Assembly: GCA_025058345.1 (NCBI GenBank)
Contig: JANXEN010000003.1
Span: 62,001-126,000 of the forward strand
Direction: 5' to 3'
From: Sulfolobales archaeon
GTDB taxonomy: Archaea; Thermoproteota; Thermoprotei_A; Sulfolobales; NBVN01
DNA: 64,000 nt
The stretch's first letter is position 1. Every line of letters begins with the position of its first letter. Below the pieces are notes generated by a model that searched no databases, was not told where the DNA came from, and worked only from the letters and a program-made list of their open reading frames with translations. Positions 18,807 to 27,249 of this stretch are shown here, piece by piece. The position numbers and the translations under genes were made by a program.

Positions 18807-18864
18807 TTAAGGACACCAAAATACGATTTAATTCAGTAATTAAAAATTTTTAATATATATCCAT

Positions 18865-19596
18865 TCAACGCGGTATAAGTTCTACCTTCCCGTAGTTATT
18901 AATGATCTCTGTAAGCTTAGATATGTTCTTAGTATATAGGAGGAACCTGACGTTATAGCCCTTAATTTTCTTTGATAATTCAACACACTTCCTCTTACTA
19001 TGTTCTACGGCGACGTATTCTTTACTTAGTGGAAATTTAATAACTATGTACTGACTGCTTGAAACTATACCTGTATCGTAGACTTCGTAGCCCCTTAGGA
19101 CGTAGGTTACCGTCCTACCTGCTCTCCTTGGAATTAGGTCAGTTGCGACGTACCCAACATATGGCACGAGATAACCTATTAGGTACACTATAAATCTTGT
19201 TGTTGCCTCAGCATCTACGAATCTAGGCAATATGAAGTAAAAGAAGAGGAAATACCACCCAAACACCAATAGTATTCCGGAAGATTCGATTAAGCTCTTA
19301 GTGCTTTGTTTTCTAATCTCATCCATCAATATGAAGTCCTTCTCTAAAAGTTTTGAGACCTCTTCATTGTCAACCTCTAGTAAGACATCGCCACGCTTAA
19401 CTTCCTCAGCGACGACATCGAATAATTTAGGAGGCTTTCTAGAAGTCCTATAGCCTGTGTAAACCACTATGGTGATAAAGCCTATGAAGGCTAGTAGAGT
19501 CATAAAAGTGTACTGCGGGTAGTAGACATTAGTGATAGCCAGTAATACAAGCAGCGTCAACACTATTGCATGAGTCGCTACTTCAACACCCCTCAA
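18865..19596 (-). CDS. Membrane protein of unknown function (possibly DUF2208-like)
   Basis: A 243-residue protein with two N-terminal transmembrane helices (about 6-24 and 29-47). A soluble segment with VKRGDVLLEVDNEEV follows, then two more helices (about 105-125 and 135-155), and a C-terminal soluble domain of about 85 residues rich in beta strands. It resembles a crenarchaeal family I recall as DUF2208, but this is from memory of the pattern only. Divergent from the aldolase gene at 19665. No function can be assigned. Confidence 0.65.
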   Translation of the reverse strand: MRGVEVATHAIVLTLLVLLAITNVYYPQYTFMTLLAFIGFITIVVYTGYRTSRKPPKLFDVVAEEVKRGDVLLEVDNEEVSKLLEKDFILMDEIRKQSTKSLIESSGILLVFGWYFLFFYFILPRFVDAEATTRFIVYLIGYLVPYVGYVATDLIPRRAGRTVTYVLRGYEVYDTGIVSSSQYIVIKFPLSKEYVAVEHSKRKCVELSKKIKGYNVRFLLYTKNISKLTEIINNYGKVELIPR

Positions 19597-19664
19597 AAGA
19601 TCACCTAAGTTATAGAAGTTAAAGATATTTTAAGTTATGCTGAAATATTAATTCGGTTTATAGT

Positions 19665-20576
19665 ATGAGGTTGTCTAAGGAGACGTTAAACGGTGTGATT
19701 GTTGCAATCGTAACTCCCTTTAAGGATGATTACGAGCTTGACTTAGAAGGCCTGAGGACCCTCACTAATTACTTAGTGTATAAAGGAGTTCACGGCATCA
19801 TGACTCCAGGAGGTAATGGAGAGTTTCCACATCTACTACCTGATGAGAGGATTAAAGTAGTGGAAACAGTTAGGGAGAGTACGCCTTCGCACGTATCTGT
19901 AATTGCTTGCGTATCGGCTTGCGGGCTTAAGGAAGCTTTGACTTATGTGAAGCATGCTGCGGATGTAGGGGCTGACGGTATAATATCTACCCCACCTTAC
20001 TATTATAAATTGCCTCATGAGTCGTTGTTCGAGTTCTTTAGAACATTGTCGGAGAAATCTGAAATACCTGTAATCGTCTACAATAATCCATCATATACTG
20101 GTCATAACATTACTCCGCAACTGATGGCTAAGATAGCATCACTTAATAACGTAATAGGTATGAAACAAAGTAATAGTGATATAGGTCAGACATCAGAGAT
20201 CATTAGGTTGGTGGGACATAAAATATCTGTGCTTACAGGTATTGACAGTCAGTTCTTCCCGACCTTATGTATTGGAGGGCGTGGGATTTTCTCAACAGCT
20301 GCGTGTGTAGTACCTAGACATATGGTGAAGCTTTATGAAGAGTTTACCGGAGGAAATTACAGAAAGGCGTTTGAGATACATGTTAAGCTACAGGAGCTCT
20401 TTAAGTTCTTCGAATATGAGCCCGGTTATGTAGCTCCATGTAAGGAGGCGCTCCGCATGCTTAACCTCCCAGCAGGACCTGTACGTAAGCCTTTACCATC
20501 CCTCAGTAGGGAGGAGGTTGAAGAACTTAAGCATGTATTAACTAAACTTGAACTTACATCTACTCAAGAGGCTTGA
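19665..20576 (+). CDS. DapA-family aldolase (KDG aldolase/dihydrodipicolinate synthase type)
   Basis: Class I pyruvate-dependent lyase, 303 residues. The Schiff-base Lys is K167 (GMKQS) and the proton-relay Tyr is Y139 (VYNNP). TPGGNGEF replaces the usual GTTGE pyruvate-binding turn. In crenarchaea this family includes the 2-keto-3-deoxygluconate aldolase of the branched Entner-Doudoroff route. The overlap with an MFS carrier and proximity to sugar dehydrogenase and isomerase genes favour a catabolic aldolase over lysine synthesis. ATG at 19665. Confidence 0.88.
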   Translation: MRLSKETLNGVIVAIVTPFKDDYELDLEGLRTLTNYLVYKGVHGIMTPGGNGEFPHLLPDERIKVVETVRESTPSHVSVIACVSACGLKEALTYVKHAADVGADGIISTPPYYYKLPHESLFEFFRTLSEKSEIPVIVYNNPSYTGHNITPQLMAKIASLNNVIGMKQSNSDIGQTSEIIRLVGHKISVLTGIDSQFFPTLCIGGRGIFSTAACVVPRHMVKLYEEFTGGNYRKAFEIHVKLQELFKFFEYEPGYVAPCKEALRMLNLPAGPVRKPLPSLSREEVEELKHVLTKLELTSTQEA

Positions 20577-21754
20577 CGTGTCTGGTCATGCATTTAAGGC
20601 ACTACCCTTTTTTAGTCCTCGTACTATGCGTGTCAACTAACTTCCTATTTGGATTTAAGCACGTCTGGTCTGTATTAGTTCCTTCTATAGAATCAGAATT
20701 TAACGTTTCGAGATCTTTAGCGGTCCTTCCATTCAGCGTTATGTCGATTACTAACATAGTTGGTTTCTTAGGGATTGACTACATCAAGTCTAAGATAGGG
20801 CTGCGGTTAACACTGCTTGTTATTACACTTTCCTCAGGCCTGGGATTAATGTTGGCATCACTATCTCATGATATAATGTCTCTTACATTATCATACGCAG
20901 GGATATACGGTTTAGGTCATGCCTTAGGTTACGTATTAGCAGTCACTTTAAGCGTTAAATGGTTTTACAATAGTCGTAGGGGGTTAGCGGCAGGTTTGAC
21001 GTCAGGCGGCTATAGCTTAGGGACGCTAGTACTGGCCCCCCTAACATCATTCTTAGTTAACTCATATGGGTGGAGAATACCTCTAATGCTGTTAGGTGTA
21101 GTGTCTCTAGCAGTGATGTTAGTAGCTACTTTAATTCTTAATGAACCGGTGGAGTATGAGGATAACTCATCTAAGTCGTTTAGCCCTCTAGACCTATTGA
21201 AGAGCTCTGTCTTCTATGCTGCTTGGTTGATGTTATTCTTTACAAGTTTAATCGATGGTTTTGCAATATCTCATTTAACGCCCTTCATGGTTCAGTACGT
21301 CGGCGTACCATCACTAATAGCTTCAGTTGCCATCAGCATCTATTCAGCTATCAATTTCCTTAGTAGGATATTGATGGGCGGACTCTCCGAACGTTTAGGA
21401 ATACCTAAAATCCTACTGATGGTTTATTTGCTCTCCACTTTGAACGTTGTTTTATTCCCGTACTACAGGACAGTTGTATTGGCTTACTTAGGGTCCTCAG
21501 TAGTTGGATTGGTTCACGGTACTAACGTAGCGTTTACTCCTCTAATAGCTGCCTCTATGTGGGGCTCTAAATACCTCGGAAGTAATTATGGATTACTGCT
21601 GACTGCAGCTACGGTCGCTATGTTTGTGGGGCCAATAATTGGTGGTTTATCCTACGACTTAACCGGTAATTACGATGTTGGTCTACATCTCCTTTCAGCC
21701 TTATCTGCCTTAGGAATACCATTACTTCTCTTCCTGTGGAAAAAGTTTGAATAA
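20573..21754 (+). CDS. MFS transporter
   Basis: Major facilitator, 393 residues with about twelve helices, resembling the oxalate/formate-antiporter-like group of monocarboxylate carriers (PSIESEFNVSRS after helix 1, and the glycine-rich GLTSGGYSLG in helix 4). The TTG at 20573 overlaps the aldolase stop by 4 nt; an ATG at 20588 is an alternative start. Coupling to the aldolase gene suggests import of its sugar acid or export of its product; this is inference. Confidence 0.85.
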   Translation: MTCLVMHLRHYPFLVLVLCVSTNFLFGFKHVWSVLVPSIESEFNVSRSLAVLPFSVMSITNIVGFLGIDYIKSKIGLRLTLLVITLSSGLGLMLASLSHDIMSLTLSYAGIYGLGHALGYVLAVTLSVKWFYNSRRGLAAGLTSGGYSLGTLVLAPLTSFLVNSYGWRIPLMLLGVVSLAVMLVATLILNEPVEYEDNSSKSFSPLDLLKSSVFYAAWLMLFFTSLIDGFAISHLTPFMVQYVGVPSLIASVAISIYSAINFLSRILMGGLSERLGIPKILLMVYLLSTLNVVLFPYYRTVVLAYLGSSVVGLVHGTNVAFTPLIAASMWGSKYLGSNYGLLLTAATVAMFVGPIIGGLSYDLTGNYDVGLHLLSALSALGIPLLLFLWKKFE

Positions 21755-21760
21755 TTAGTT

Positions 21761-23263
21761 TTAGAAGATCTTTACACCGAAGGTATAGTATAGCAGTACA
21801 TTTACGAATATAATCGAACTGAACGTAAACATTATTGCTAAGAACACGTAGTTCCATCGAGGCGCCCTATATTCGGGTGGCAGTAACTTCTCGTTGATGT
21901 ATATTAACGCAGGTATTGCCCAGAAGGCCATGAAGTGCGGTACGTTAGCCGATATAAGCAGCACTAGTAGGGGTTCTAAGCCAGACCATATGATTGTTGT
22001 GGCGAACATTATGTAGAGTATGAGGAACATGTAGTAAAGCCTTCTGATATCACCTTTAGCCCATTTCCTAACACCTTCATTAGTACTCCATAGCACCTCT
22101 ATGATGTTTCTACTTAGGTTATCGCTAAGCATGTATTGGGTAGTGAAGAGTATGAGTAAACCTATTGTACTTATTAGGTAGAAGCCCCATGGACCAACTT
22201 TAGCTGCGAATGCTTCAGCCACATGGGCGGCTACCCCCCACCCACCTAGGACTGTCCCCCTAGGAAGTAATGACGTAGCTATAAGTGCTGGTACAGTACC
22301 TGCGAATGTACAGAAAGTGAAGTAGGTCAGCCACTGGTCCAGTGATACGATCTTGACCCACTTTTTGAAAGTAGCTACGTTCTCTGGAGTAGGCTTCGGA
22401 AACTTACCTATCGGGCTTACAAATACCTTAACTCCACCCACAGCACCTGATATGTAACCTATAAGGGAGCCCATACCGTAGCCTTTATCCCTATAGTAGA
22501 CTACGTTATACCAGTTGTGAGCCATAGCACTACCTACATAGCCGACGAACCCACCAAGTAGTAACGCATCAACCCCTGGCGGTATGTAACCTATTCTCAC
22601 TAAACCTACCGCAAATTCACTAAGTACGTCTGCCCTAACTGTCAGAGGAACAACTACGAATAGTAACGAAATCACAATAAAGGCTGTAGCAACCTTCATA
22701 ACCCACTCTATAATCGTTGCGATTTTACGCCCGAATAGCAGTAGAGCCAGCACTATGAGGAACCCTATTGACGCGACAGACCTGACAAACGGTGCATCAG
22801 CAGCGCCAGGAATCCTACCCAATATTATTGCTGCTAAAGCTGTAGCAGCTCCCATAGCCCATCCAGGCCATGCGACCCTAGCTGCATGGTTTATAGCTAC
22901 GAACCAACTCCAGAACTTAGGGCCTCCTGGAAGCCTACTGAAGAACACAGCAGGTATCTCACCGAAGGCAATGATAAGTCTAGTCCACATGACTTGATAC
23001 GCTGTTTGACAAGCAACTAATAACCATATAGCCCAACCCATACCCCATCCATACCTCACTGTGAAGGCGGGAATCATAAGCCACTCACCGGAGCCGAAGG
23101 CATCTCCAACAGCTATAAATGCCGGGCCCATAATTATCGTTAACAAAGTCTTTAAATCTACCTTAGGTATCTTAAATGCATCCTCAGGTGATGGAAGCTT
23201 GTCAACAACCTCTATGGGTCTAGCACCAAGCATGGTGGTCCTCGATTCTGAGGATCCCTGCAT
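21761..23263 (-). CDS. Nramp-like membrane transporter, second paralogue
   Basis: A 500-residue carrier clearly homologous to the product of 6161-7636. It shares the N-terminal EVVDKLPSPEDAF, the first helix with DAFGSGEWL (about 54-62) in place of the Nramp DPGN signature, the central RDKGYGMG loop and SLLPRGT before GWGVAAHV. It has about eleven helices. It lies convergent with the MFS gene and 90 nt upstream of a zinc alcohol dehydrogenase gene on the same strand. Transport of a carboxylate or sugar acid is a guess from context; metal import cannot be excluded. Confidence 0.8.
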   Translation of the reverse strand: MQGSSESRTTMLGARPIEVVDKLPSPEDAFKIPKVDLKTLLTIIMGPAFIAVGDAFGSGEWLMIPAFTVRYGWGMGWAIWLLVACQTAYQVMWTRLIIAFGEIPAVFFSRLPGGPKFWSWFVAINHAARVAWPGWAMGAATALAAIILGRIPGAADAPFVRSVASIGFLIVLALLLFGRKIATIIEWVMKVATAFIVISLLFVVVPLTVRADVLSEFAVGLVRIGYIPPGVDALLLGGFVGYVGSAMAHNWYNVVYYRDKGYGMGSLIGYISGAVGGVKVFVSPIGKFPKPTPENVATFKKWVKIVSLDQWLTYFTFCTFAGTVPALIATSLLPRGTVLGGWGVAAHVAEAFAAKVGPWGFYLISTIGLLILFTTQYMLSDNLSRNIIEVLWSTNEGVRKWAKGDIRRLYYMFLILYIMFATTIIWSGLEPLLVLLISANVPHFMAFWAIPALIYINEKLLPPEYRAPRWNYVFLAIMFTFSSIIFVNVLLYYTFGVKIF

Positions 23264-23352
23264 ACAGAATACCTAGAATACACTTACTAACAAATTAATA
23301 TACGTTATTGAATGTAGAAGAATGTTAAATTGAAATATCCTATTAATTAAAT

Positions 23353-24402
23353 CTACATAACCACTACCTGTCTTCCTAAGGTCCTCCCCTCTTCTATAGA
23401 CTTAAACGCCTCATTGACTTCATCTAACCTATACCTAGCTGTAACCACAGCACTGTAGTTAATCTTACCTCTTCTAGCTAGGTTTACGACCTCATGCTGC
23501 TCAGAAAGGCTTCCTGTGTAACTACCTACTATAGTTAACTCATTGCGTATAACCCGTGGTCTAGGTATGGTAACACCTTCCTCACCCATATGACCTACTA
23601 AAACGTAGACCCCTTTAGTATCTAAGACGTTTATATAGGTAGCTACTACCTTAGGTGATGCTACTAAATCTACTACTGCCCTAACGCCTCTACCCTTCGT
23701 CAACCTCAGTACCTCATCTATAGGATTAACCTTAGATGGGTTTACAATGCAGTCAATCCTTGCTAACTTTGAAGCAAACTCTATGGCCTCTTCCCTCACA
23801 TCTACCCCAATCATGTTTACGTAAGGTAGGACGGTTTTAACCCACTGCACTGCATACGATCCTAATCCACCCAATCCTACAATAGCGACGTAGTCGTCGG
23901 GTCCAACATAGTTGATTAACTTCTTAATAGCTCTATAGGTTGTCAATCCAGCACATGCAAGTGGTGCCAACGCAGGTACGTCATCCAATCCCTCAACATC
24001 TACCAAAAACCTATAATGTCCTACGTAAACGTACTCCTGCAATCCACCATCGACGTCTAAACCTAGACGACGTCTCTTTCTACCTAACTGAGTTAGGCCT
24101 GCTAACGTGAATTCGTCCTCCTCCTCATACTGCCATGGGTACACCAACACCTTCCTATTGAGAAGTGGTTTAGGTACTCCATCACCGCATGCTACGACAG
24201 TTCCCACGATCTCGTGCGATAGAACTATAGGCAATTTCTTAGGGAGGCCTGCAGGTCTATAATCCCCTCTCCATGCATGGATGTCTGAGTGACATATCCC
24301 GGTGGCGATCGTCTTAACAAGTACTGACTCACCTTTAGGCTCTATAGTAGGGATATGTTCTATAACTAGTGGTTTGTAGAAGTCCTTAAGGAGTACCGCC
24401 AT
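23353..24402 (-). CDS. Zinc-type alcohol dehydrogenase (MDR family)
   Basis: Medium-chain NAD(P)-dependent dehydrogenase. Catalytic zinc ligands are seen in GICHSDIHAW and LSHEIVGTVV, and the Rossmann turn in VGLGGLGSYAVQ. The structural-zinc lobe lacks the four Cys: the region reads YPWQYEEEDEF followed by an Arg/Lys-rich loop, so the structural zinc site is probably lost. I choose the ATG at 24402, giving 349 residues as usual in the family. The frame remains open to an ATG at 24477, but that 25-residue extension has no family likeness. Substrate unknown. Confidence 0.9.
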   Translation of the reverse strand: MAVLLKDFYKPLVIEHIPTIEPKGESVLVKTIATGICHSDIHAWRGDYRPAGLPKKLPIVLSHEIVGTVVACGDGVPKPLLNRKVLVYPWQYEEEDEFTLAGLTQLGRKRRRLGLDVDGGLQEYVYVGHYRFLVDVEGLDDVPALAPLACAGLTTYRAIKKLINYVGPDDYVAIVGLGGLGSYAVQWVKTVLPYVNMIGVDVREEAIEFASKLARIDCIVNPSKVNPIDEVLRLTKGRGVRAVVDLVASPKVVATYINVLDTKGVYVLVGHMGEEGVTIPRPRVIRNELTIVGSYTGSLSEQHEVVNLARRGKINYSAVVTARYRLDEVNEAFKSIEEGRTLGRQVVVM

Positions 24403-24714
24403 ATGTGATTTAGGTGGTATAAAACCCAAAATAAAGCACCAATTAAAACTATTATTAAAGGTATATAAAGTAATCATATAAGTGGTTACTTTGAAAGATA
24501 CTTTAGCCGCACCGCATCTAAGTTTAACGACTTACGGACCCTTTGATTGTTCGCGGGTATCATAAGATGATATTCAATAGTCGTTATCCAGGTCCCAACA
24601 CCCTGTAGGTGGGTCAGCAAAAACGTCGTTTTAATTTACTAAGCAACTCAGTGGGATCGATTGAATGAGAAAATGCTGGACATTGCCTAAATGTTAATGG
24701 CTATTTGGTTGGAG
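24403..24714. other. Intergenic gap between the alcohol dehydrogenase and rpiB-like genes
   Basis: About 310 nt without a convincing gene. On the minus strand there are two TATA-like stretches, TTTATATA around 24460-24467 and TTTTATA at 24418-24424, which could drive the dehydrogenase gene. I looked for a tRNA, C/D box RNA and long hairpins and saw none. Confidence 0.4.
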
Positions 24715-25164
24715 TCACTCGGTTTCGAACTTCTTGAGTTGTTCTATGTTGTGTATTTCTGAAGGGTCGGGCTCCTGGATTGAGAACCATGCGTCGATTA
24801 TTTCCTTAGCTAATTCCTCAGAAAGTAATCTAGCACTTAGAGCTAATACGTTAGCATCATTCCATAGCCGGGCTCCCTGTGCAGTCCGAGCATCTACACA
24901 GAGGGCAGCTCTAACACCCCTAACCTTATTGGCTGCTATCGAGACTCCAGTACCTGTGTAGCATATTATAATTCCGTAATTGACTGCGTTCGAAGCAACT
25001 AACTTACCAACTTCGTAACCGACGACGGGCCATGGTTCGGGATTCCCGCTTTTAAGGCTGCCTAATGGGATTACGTCGAATCCTTTAGACTTCAGGTAAT
25101 TAGCTACGTAGTTAGCTATGTGGTAGTTATCATCGGAGCCAACAGCGATTTTAGCGTTGTTCAT
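24715..25164 (-). CDS. RpiB/LacAB-family sugar-phosphate isomerase
   Basis: Isomerase of the ribose-5-phosphate isomerase B / galactose-6-phosphate isomerase fold, about 149 residues. It shows IAVGSDDNYHIANYV at the N-terminus, the catalytic Cys in IICYTGTGVSIAANK, then RAALCVDARTAQGARLWNDANVL. The second Cys-region differs slightly from E. coli RpiB (CYTG against CGTG). I choose the ATG at 25164, preceded by GAGGTG, because an upstream ATG at 25179 would lie inside the previous gene. The gap to the upstream isomerase-like gene is 4 nt, so the two are an operon. Confidence 0.87.
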   Translation of the reverse strand: MNNAKIAVGSDDNYHIANYVANYLKSKGFDVIPLGSLKSGNPEPWPVVGYEVGKLVASNAVNYGIIICYTGTGVSIAANKVRGVRAALCVDARTAQGARLWNDANVLALSARLLSEELAKEIIDAWFSIQEPDPSEIHNIEQLKKFETE

Positions 25165-25168
25165 CCTT

Positions 25169-26440
25169 TTACACCTCACTTAAATACTTAATTAGGGATT
25201 CGTAAGTGATGAAGTCCATTCCAAACATATGCGATATTACCTTAAGTCTATCGCTGATATTTCCAGGTATTAATACGTGATGGTTGCTTAATGCTATGTT
25301 AGGGAAGTCACTTAGGTCTACTTCAGATTCTAATATGACCTGCGTTCTACACATCGCTTCAGATTTGAACCCGCTGTCCACAACCTTAGCCTTAAGGCTA
25401 GCTACGGTCGTGAACTCTCTATCAACACTCGCTAAGGTATACGGACCGTTAGGGATACTACAAGTTAGTGAGTAGGGGTAATTAGACTCAAAATGTGTTA
25501 ATAAACTACATTGATACCCTAATTTAGTTGCTATTGTACAGTGTGATAACACCATACGGTTTCCGTTGATCGATGAGACGTTTGCAATCCACGCTGGCCA
25601 AACACCTAAGGACTTAACCATAAGCATGATTAATAAGGACCTTAGATCGGCTTCACATGCGGTAGGTACTCCATCATCATTGAGTAGTGATACAGCTAAG
25701 CATGGAGTCAGACCGTATTTCATTATGAATGGGAAGCAATCTATTGCTATGGCGTTATATCCGTAATTACTTAATAATTTCTTCATAGATATATATACCC
25801 TTAAAGTATCCTTCAAATATTTTTCATTAACTCCAAGTAAGTGTAATTTAGACTTGAGATTAATTAAGCTACTCATCACTTCCTCATCGCTAACATCTTT
25901 GAAAGACCTTTCTAACTCTTCATAGCTCAATAATGATAACTTAATGCCGTACGTACCTTCAAATAGGTTGTAGTAGTCCTCAGGGGAATCACTTACTACC
26001 GCAACGTGAGTTCTTACTATATCGTTTAGTGCTTTACCTAATCTCACTGCTTCCTCTAAGGTCTCAACACATTTCTTACTTCTTAATTCTTCACAGAAGT
26101 AAATTTTGGCTGCGATCCCTTCAACATCTGCCCTACTTCTTATAGAGATAGCTGAAGGTAAGCTATTATGCTCACCGTGTGCAAGTATGATAGCTCCTTT
26201 AACACTGCCTTGCGTTATAAGCCTTCCTCCAAGTCTGCTGGTTCCACCAGTCAATATGAGGAGGATAGGTATGGACTTATTAATAACGTTTAGTACCTCA
26301 TCAGTTATTAAATCCTCTGAATCCAGAACGTTGAAGACCTTAATACCATGTGCTTCGAATAATGTTTGAATAGACTTCAGTAGATTCTCATAGTACTCAC
26401 GGCCATGGATTTTCGACGCTAATGGGATGACAACACTCAT
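25169..26440 (-). CDS. L-fucose/L-arabinose isomerase-like protein
   Basis: A 423-residue protein related to the fucose isomerase family (COG2407), which interconverts aldoses and ketoses with a bound metal. The family-like core is AIAIDCFPF and TPCLAVSLLNDDG, followed by TACEADLRS with the conserved Glu, and near the end a SNHHVLI segment whose His may bind metal. The N-terminal half (1-180) is a Rossmann-like pair of domains with TGGTSRLGG. Directly followed by an RpiB-type isomerase, suggesting two successive isomerisation steps in a pentose or deoxysugar route. Substrate unknown. Confidence 0.75.
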   Translation of the reverse strand: MSVVIPLASKIHGREYYENLLKSIQTLFEAHGIKVFNVLDSEDLITDEVLNVINKSIPILLILTGGTSRLGGRLITQGSVKGAIILAHGEHNSLPSAISIRSRADVEGIAAKIYFCEELRSKKCVETLEEAVRLGKALNDIVRTHVAVVSDSPEDYYNLFEGTYGIKLSLLSYEELERSFKDVSDEEVMSSLINLKSKLHLLGVNEKYLKDTLRVYISMKKLLSNYGYNAIAIDCFPFIMKYGLTPCLAVSLLNDDGVPTACEADLRSLLIMLMVKSLGVWPAWIANVSSINGNRMVLSHCTIATKLGYQCSLLTHFESNYPYSLTCSIPNGPYTLASVDREFTTVASLKAKVVDSGFKSEAMCRTQVILESEVDLSDFPNIALSNHHVLIPGNISDRLKVISHMFGMDFITYESLIKYLSEV

Positions 26441-26511
26441 AGCAACACCATCAAATCTAATAGATAATACGTTAATAAGTGTGAGTTGTTTAAATAGGAT
26501 AGGGGGTTGTT

Positions 26512-27204
26512 TTGGGTAGGATTACTTGGTACGGTCACGCATGTACGTTAGTAGAGTTAGATGGTGTTAACGTATTGATAGATCCGTGGATTACTAACCC
26601 ATCATCGCCGTATAGATCGGTTAATGAGTTTATAAAAAGCGTCACAGATGTGGATTTCATGGTAGTCACACACGATCATGGCGACCACGTAGGCGATGTT
26701 CTTGAACTACTTAAGCACTACAAGAATGCTAAGCTACTCAGTATATTTGAAATCGCAAACCAGTTGGGGAATGAGGCAGGCGTTTTAGAGAGAGTGATAG
26801 GGGCTAATATTGGAGGGCCTATAAAGTTAGGTAAACTTACAGCAATACTTACCCCGGCGATTCACTCATCAATTAGAGGTAACCCTACTGGGGTTGTACT
26901 TATTGGTCCTGAGGGAAGTGTATATCATGCGGGAGATACTGGTCTATTTGCTGAGATGTCCCTCATAGGAGAACTATACAATGTGAAGGTAGCGCTGCTA
27001 CCCATAGGCGGTCATTACACTATGGGAGTTAAGGAGGCGGCAAAAGCTGTGGAGCTCATAAAACCTAAATACGTAATTCCCATCCACTACAATACCTTTG
27101 ACTTGATAAGGACTGACCCTTCAGAGCTAAAAAGCAAGGTAGCTGAGTTAAGCATTCAAACATCTGTCATCATCTTAAAACCGGGCAGTCACTTCGAGTT
27201 CTAA
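26512..27204 (+). CDS. Metal-dependent hydrolase, UPF0173/UlaG-like MBL fold
   Basis: A 230-residue metallo-beta-lactamase-fold hydrolase of COG2220. Motifs are TWYGHACTLVEL (4-15), DPWIT, VTHDHGDHVGD (about 53-63), PAIHSS, YHAGDTGLF and the final PIHYNTFD. These supply the two-metal site. Family members hydrolyse varied esters or lactones, and some are L-ascorbate-6-P lactonase-like, but the substrate here is unknown. TTG start at 26512, preceded by AGGGGG. Divergent from the isomerase operon. Confidence 0.9.
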   Translation: MGRITWYGHACTLVELDGVNVLIDPWITNPSSPYRSVNEFIKSVTDVDFMVVTHDHGDHVGDVLELLKHYKNAKLLSIFEIANQLGNEAGVLERVIGANIGGPIKLGKLTAILTPAIHSSIRGNPTGVVLIGPEGSVYHAGDTGLFAEMSLIGELYNVKVALLPIGGHYTMGVKEAAKAVELIKPKYVIPIHYNTFDLIRTDPSELKSKVAELSIQTSVIILKPGSHFEF

Positions 27205-27249
27205 GTAATTTAGACTTATGATTATGAAATAAACTTCAAGGTTTTATCT

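Noticed and set aside
24478-24714. C/D box small RNA or tRNA in the gap
   Set aside because: An ATGATAT near the middle resembles box C but does not match it, and no paired D box in the right place was seen.
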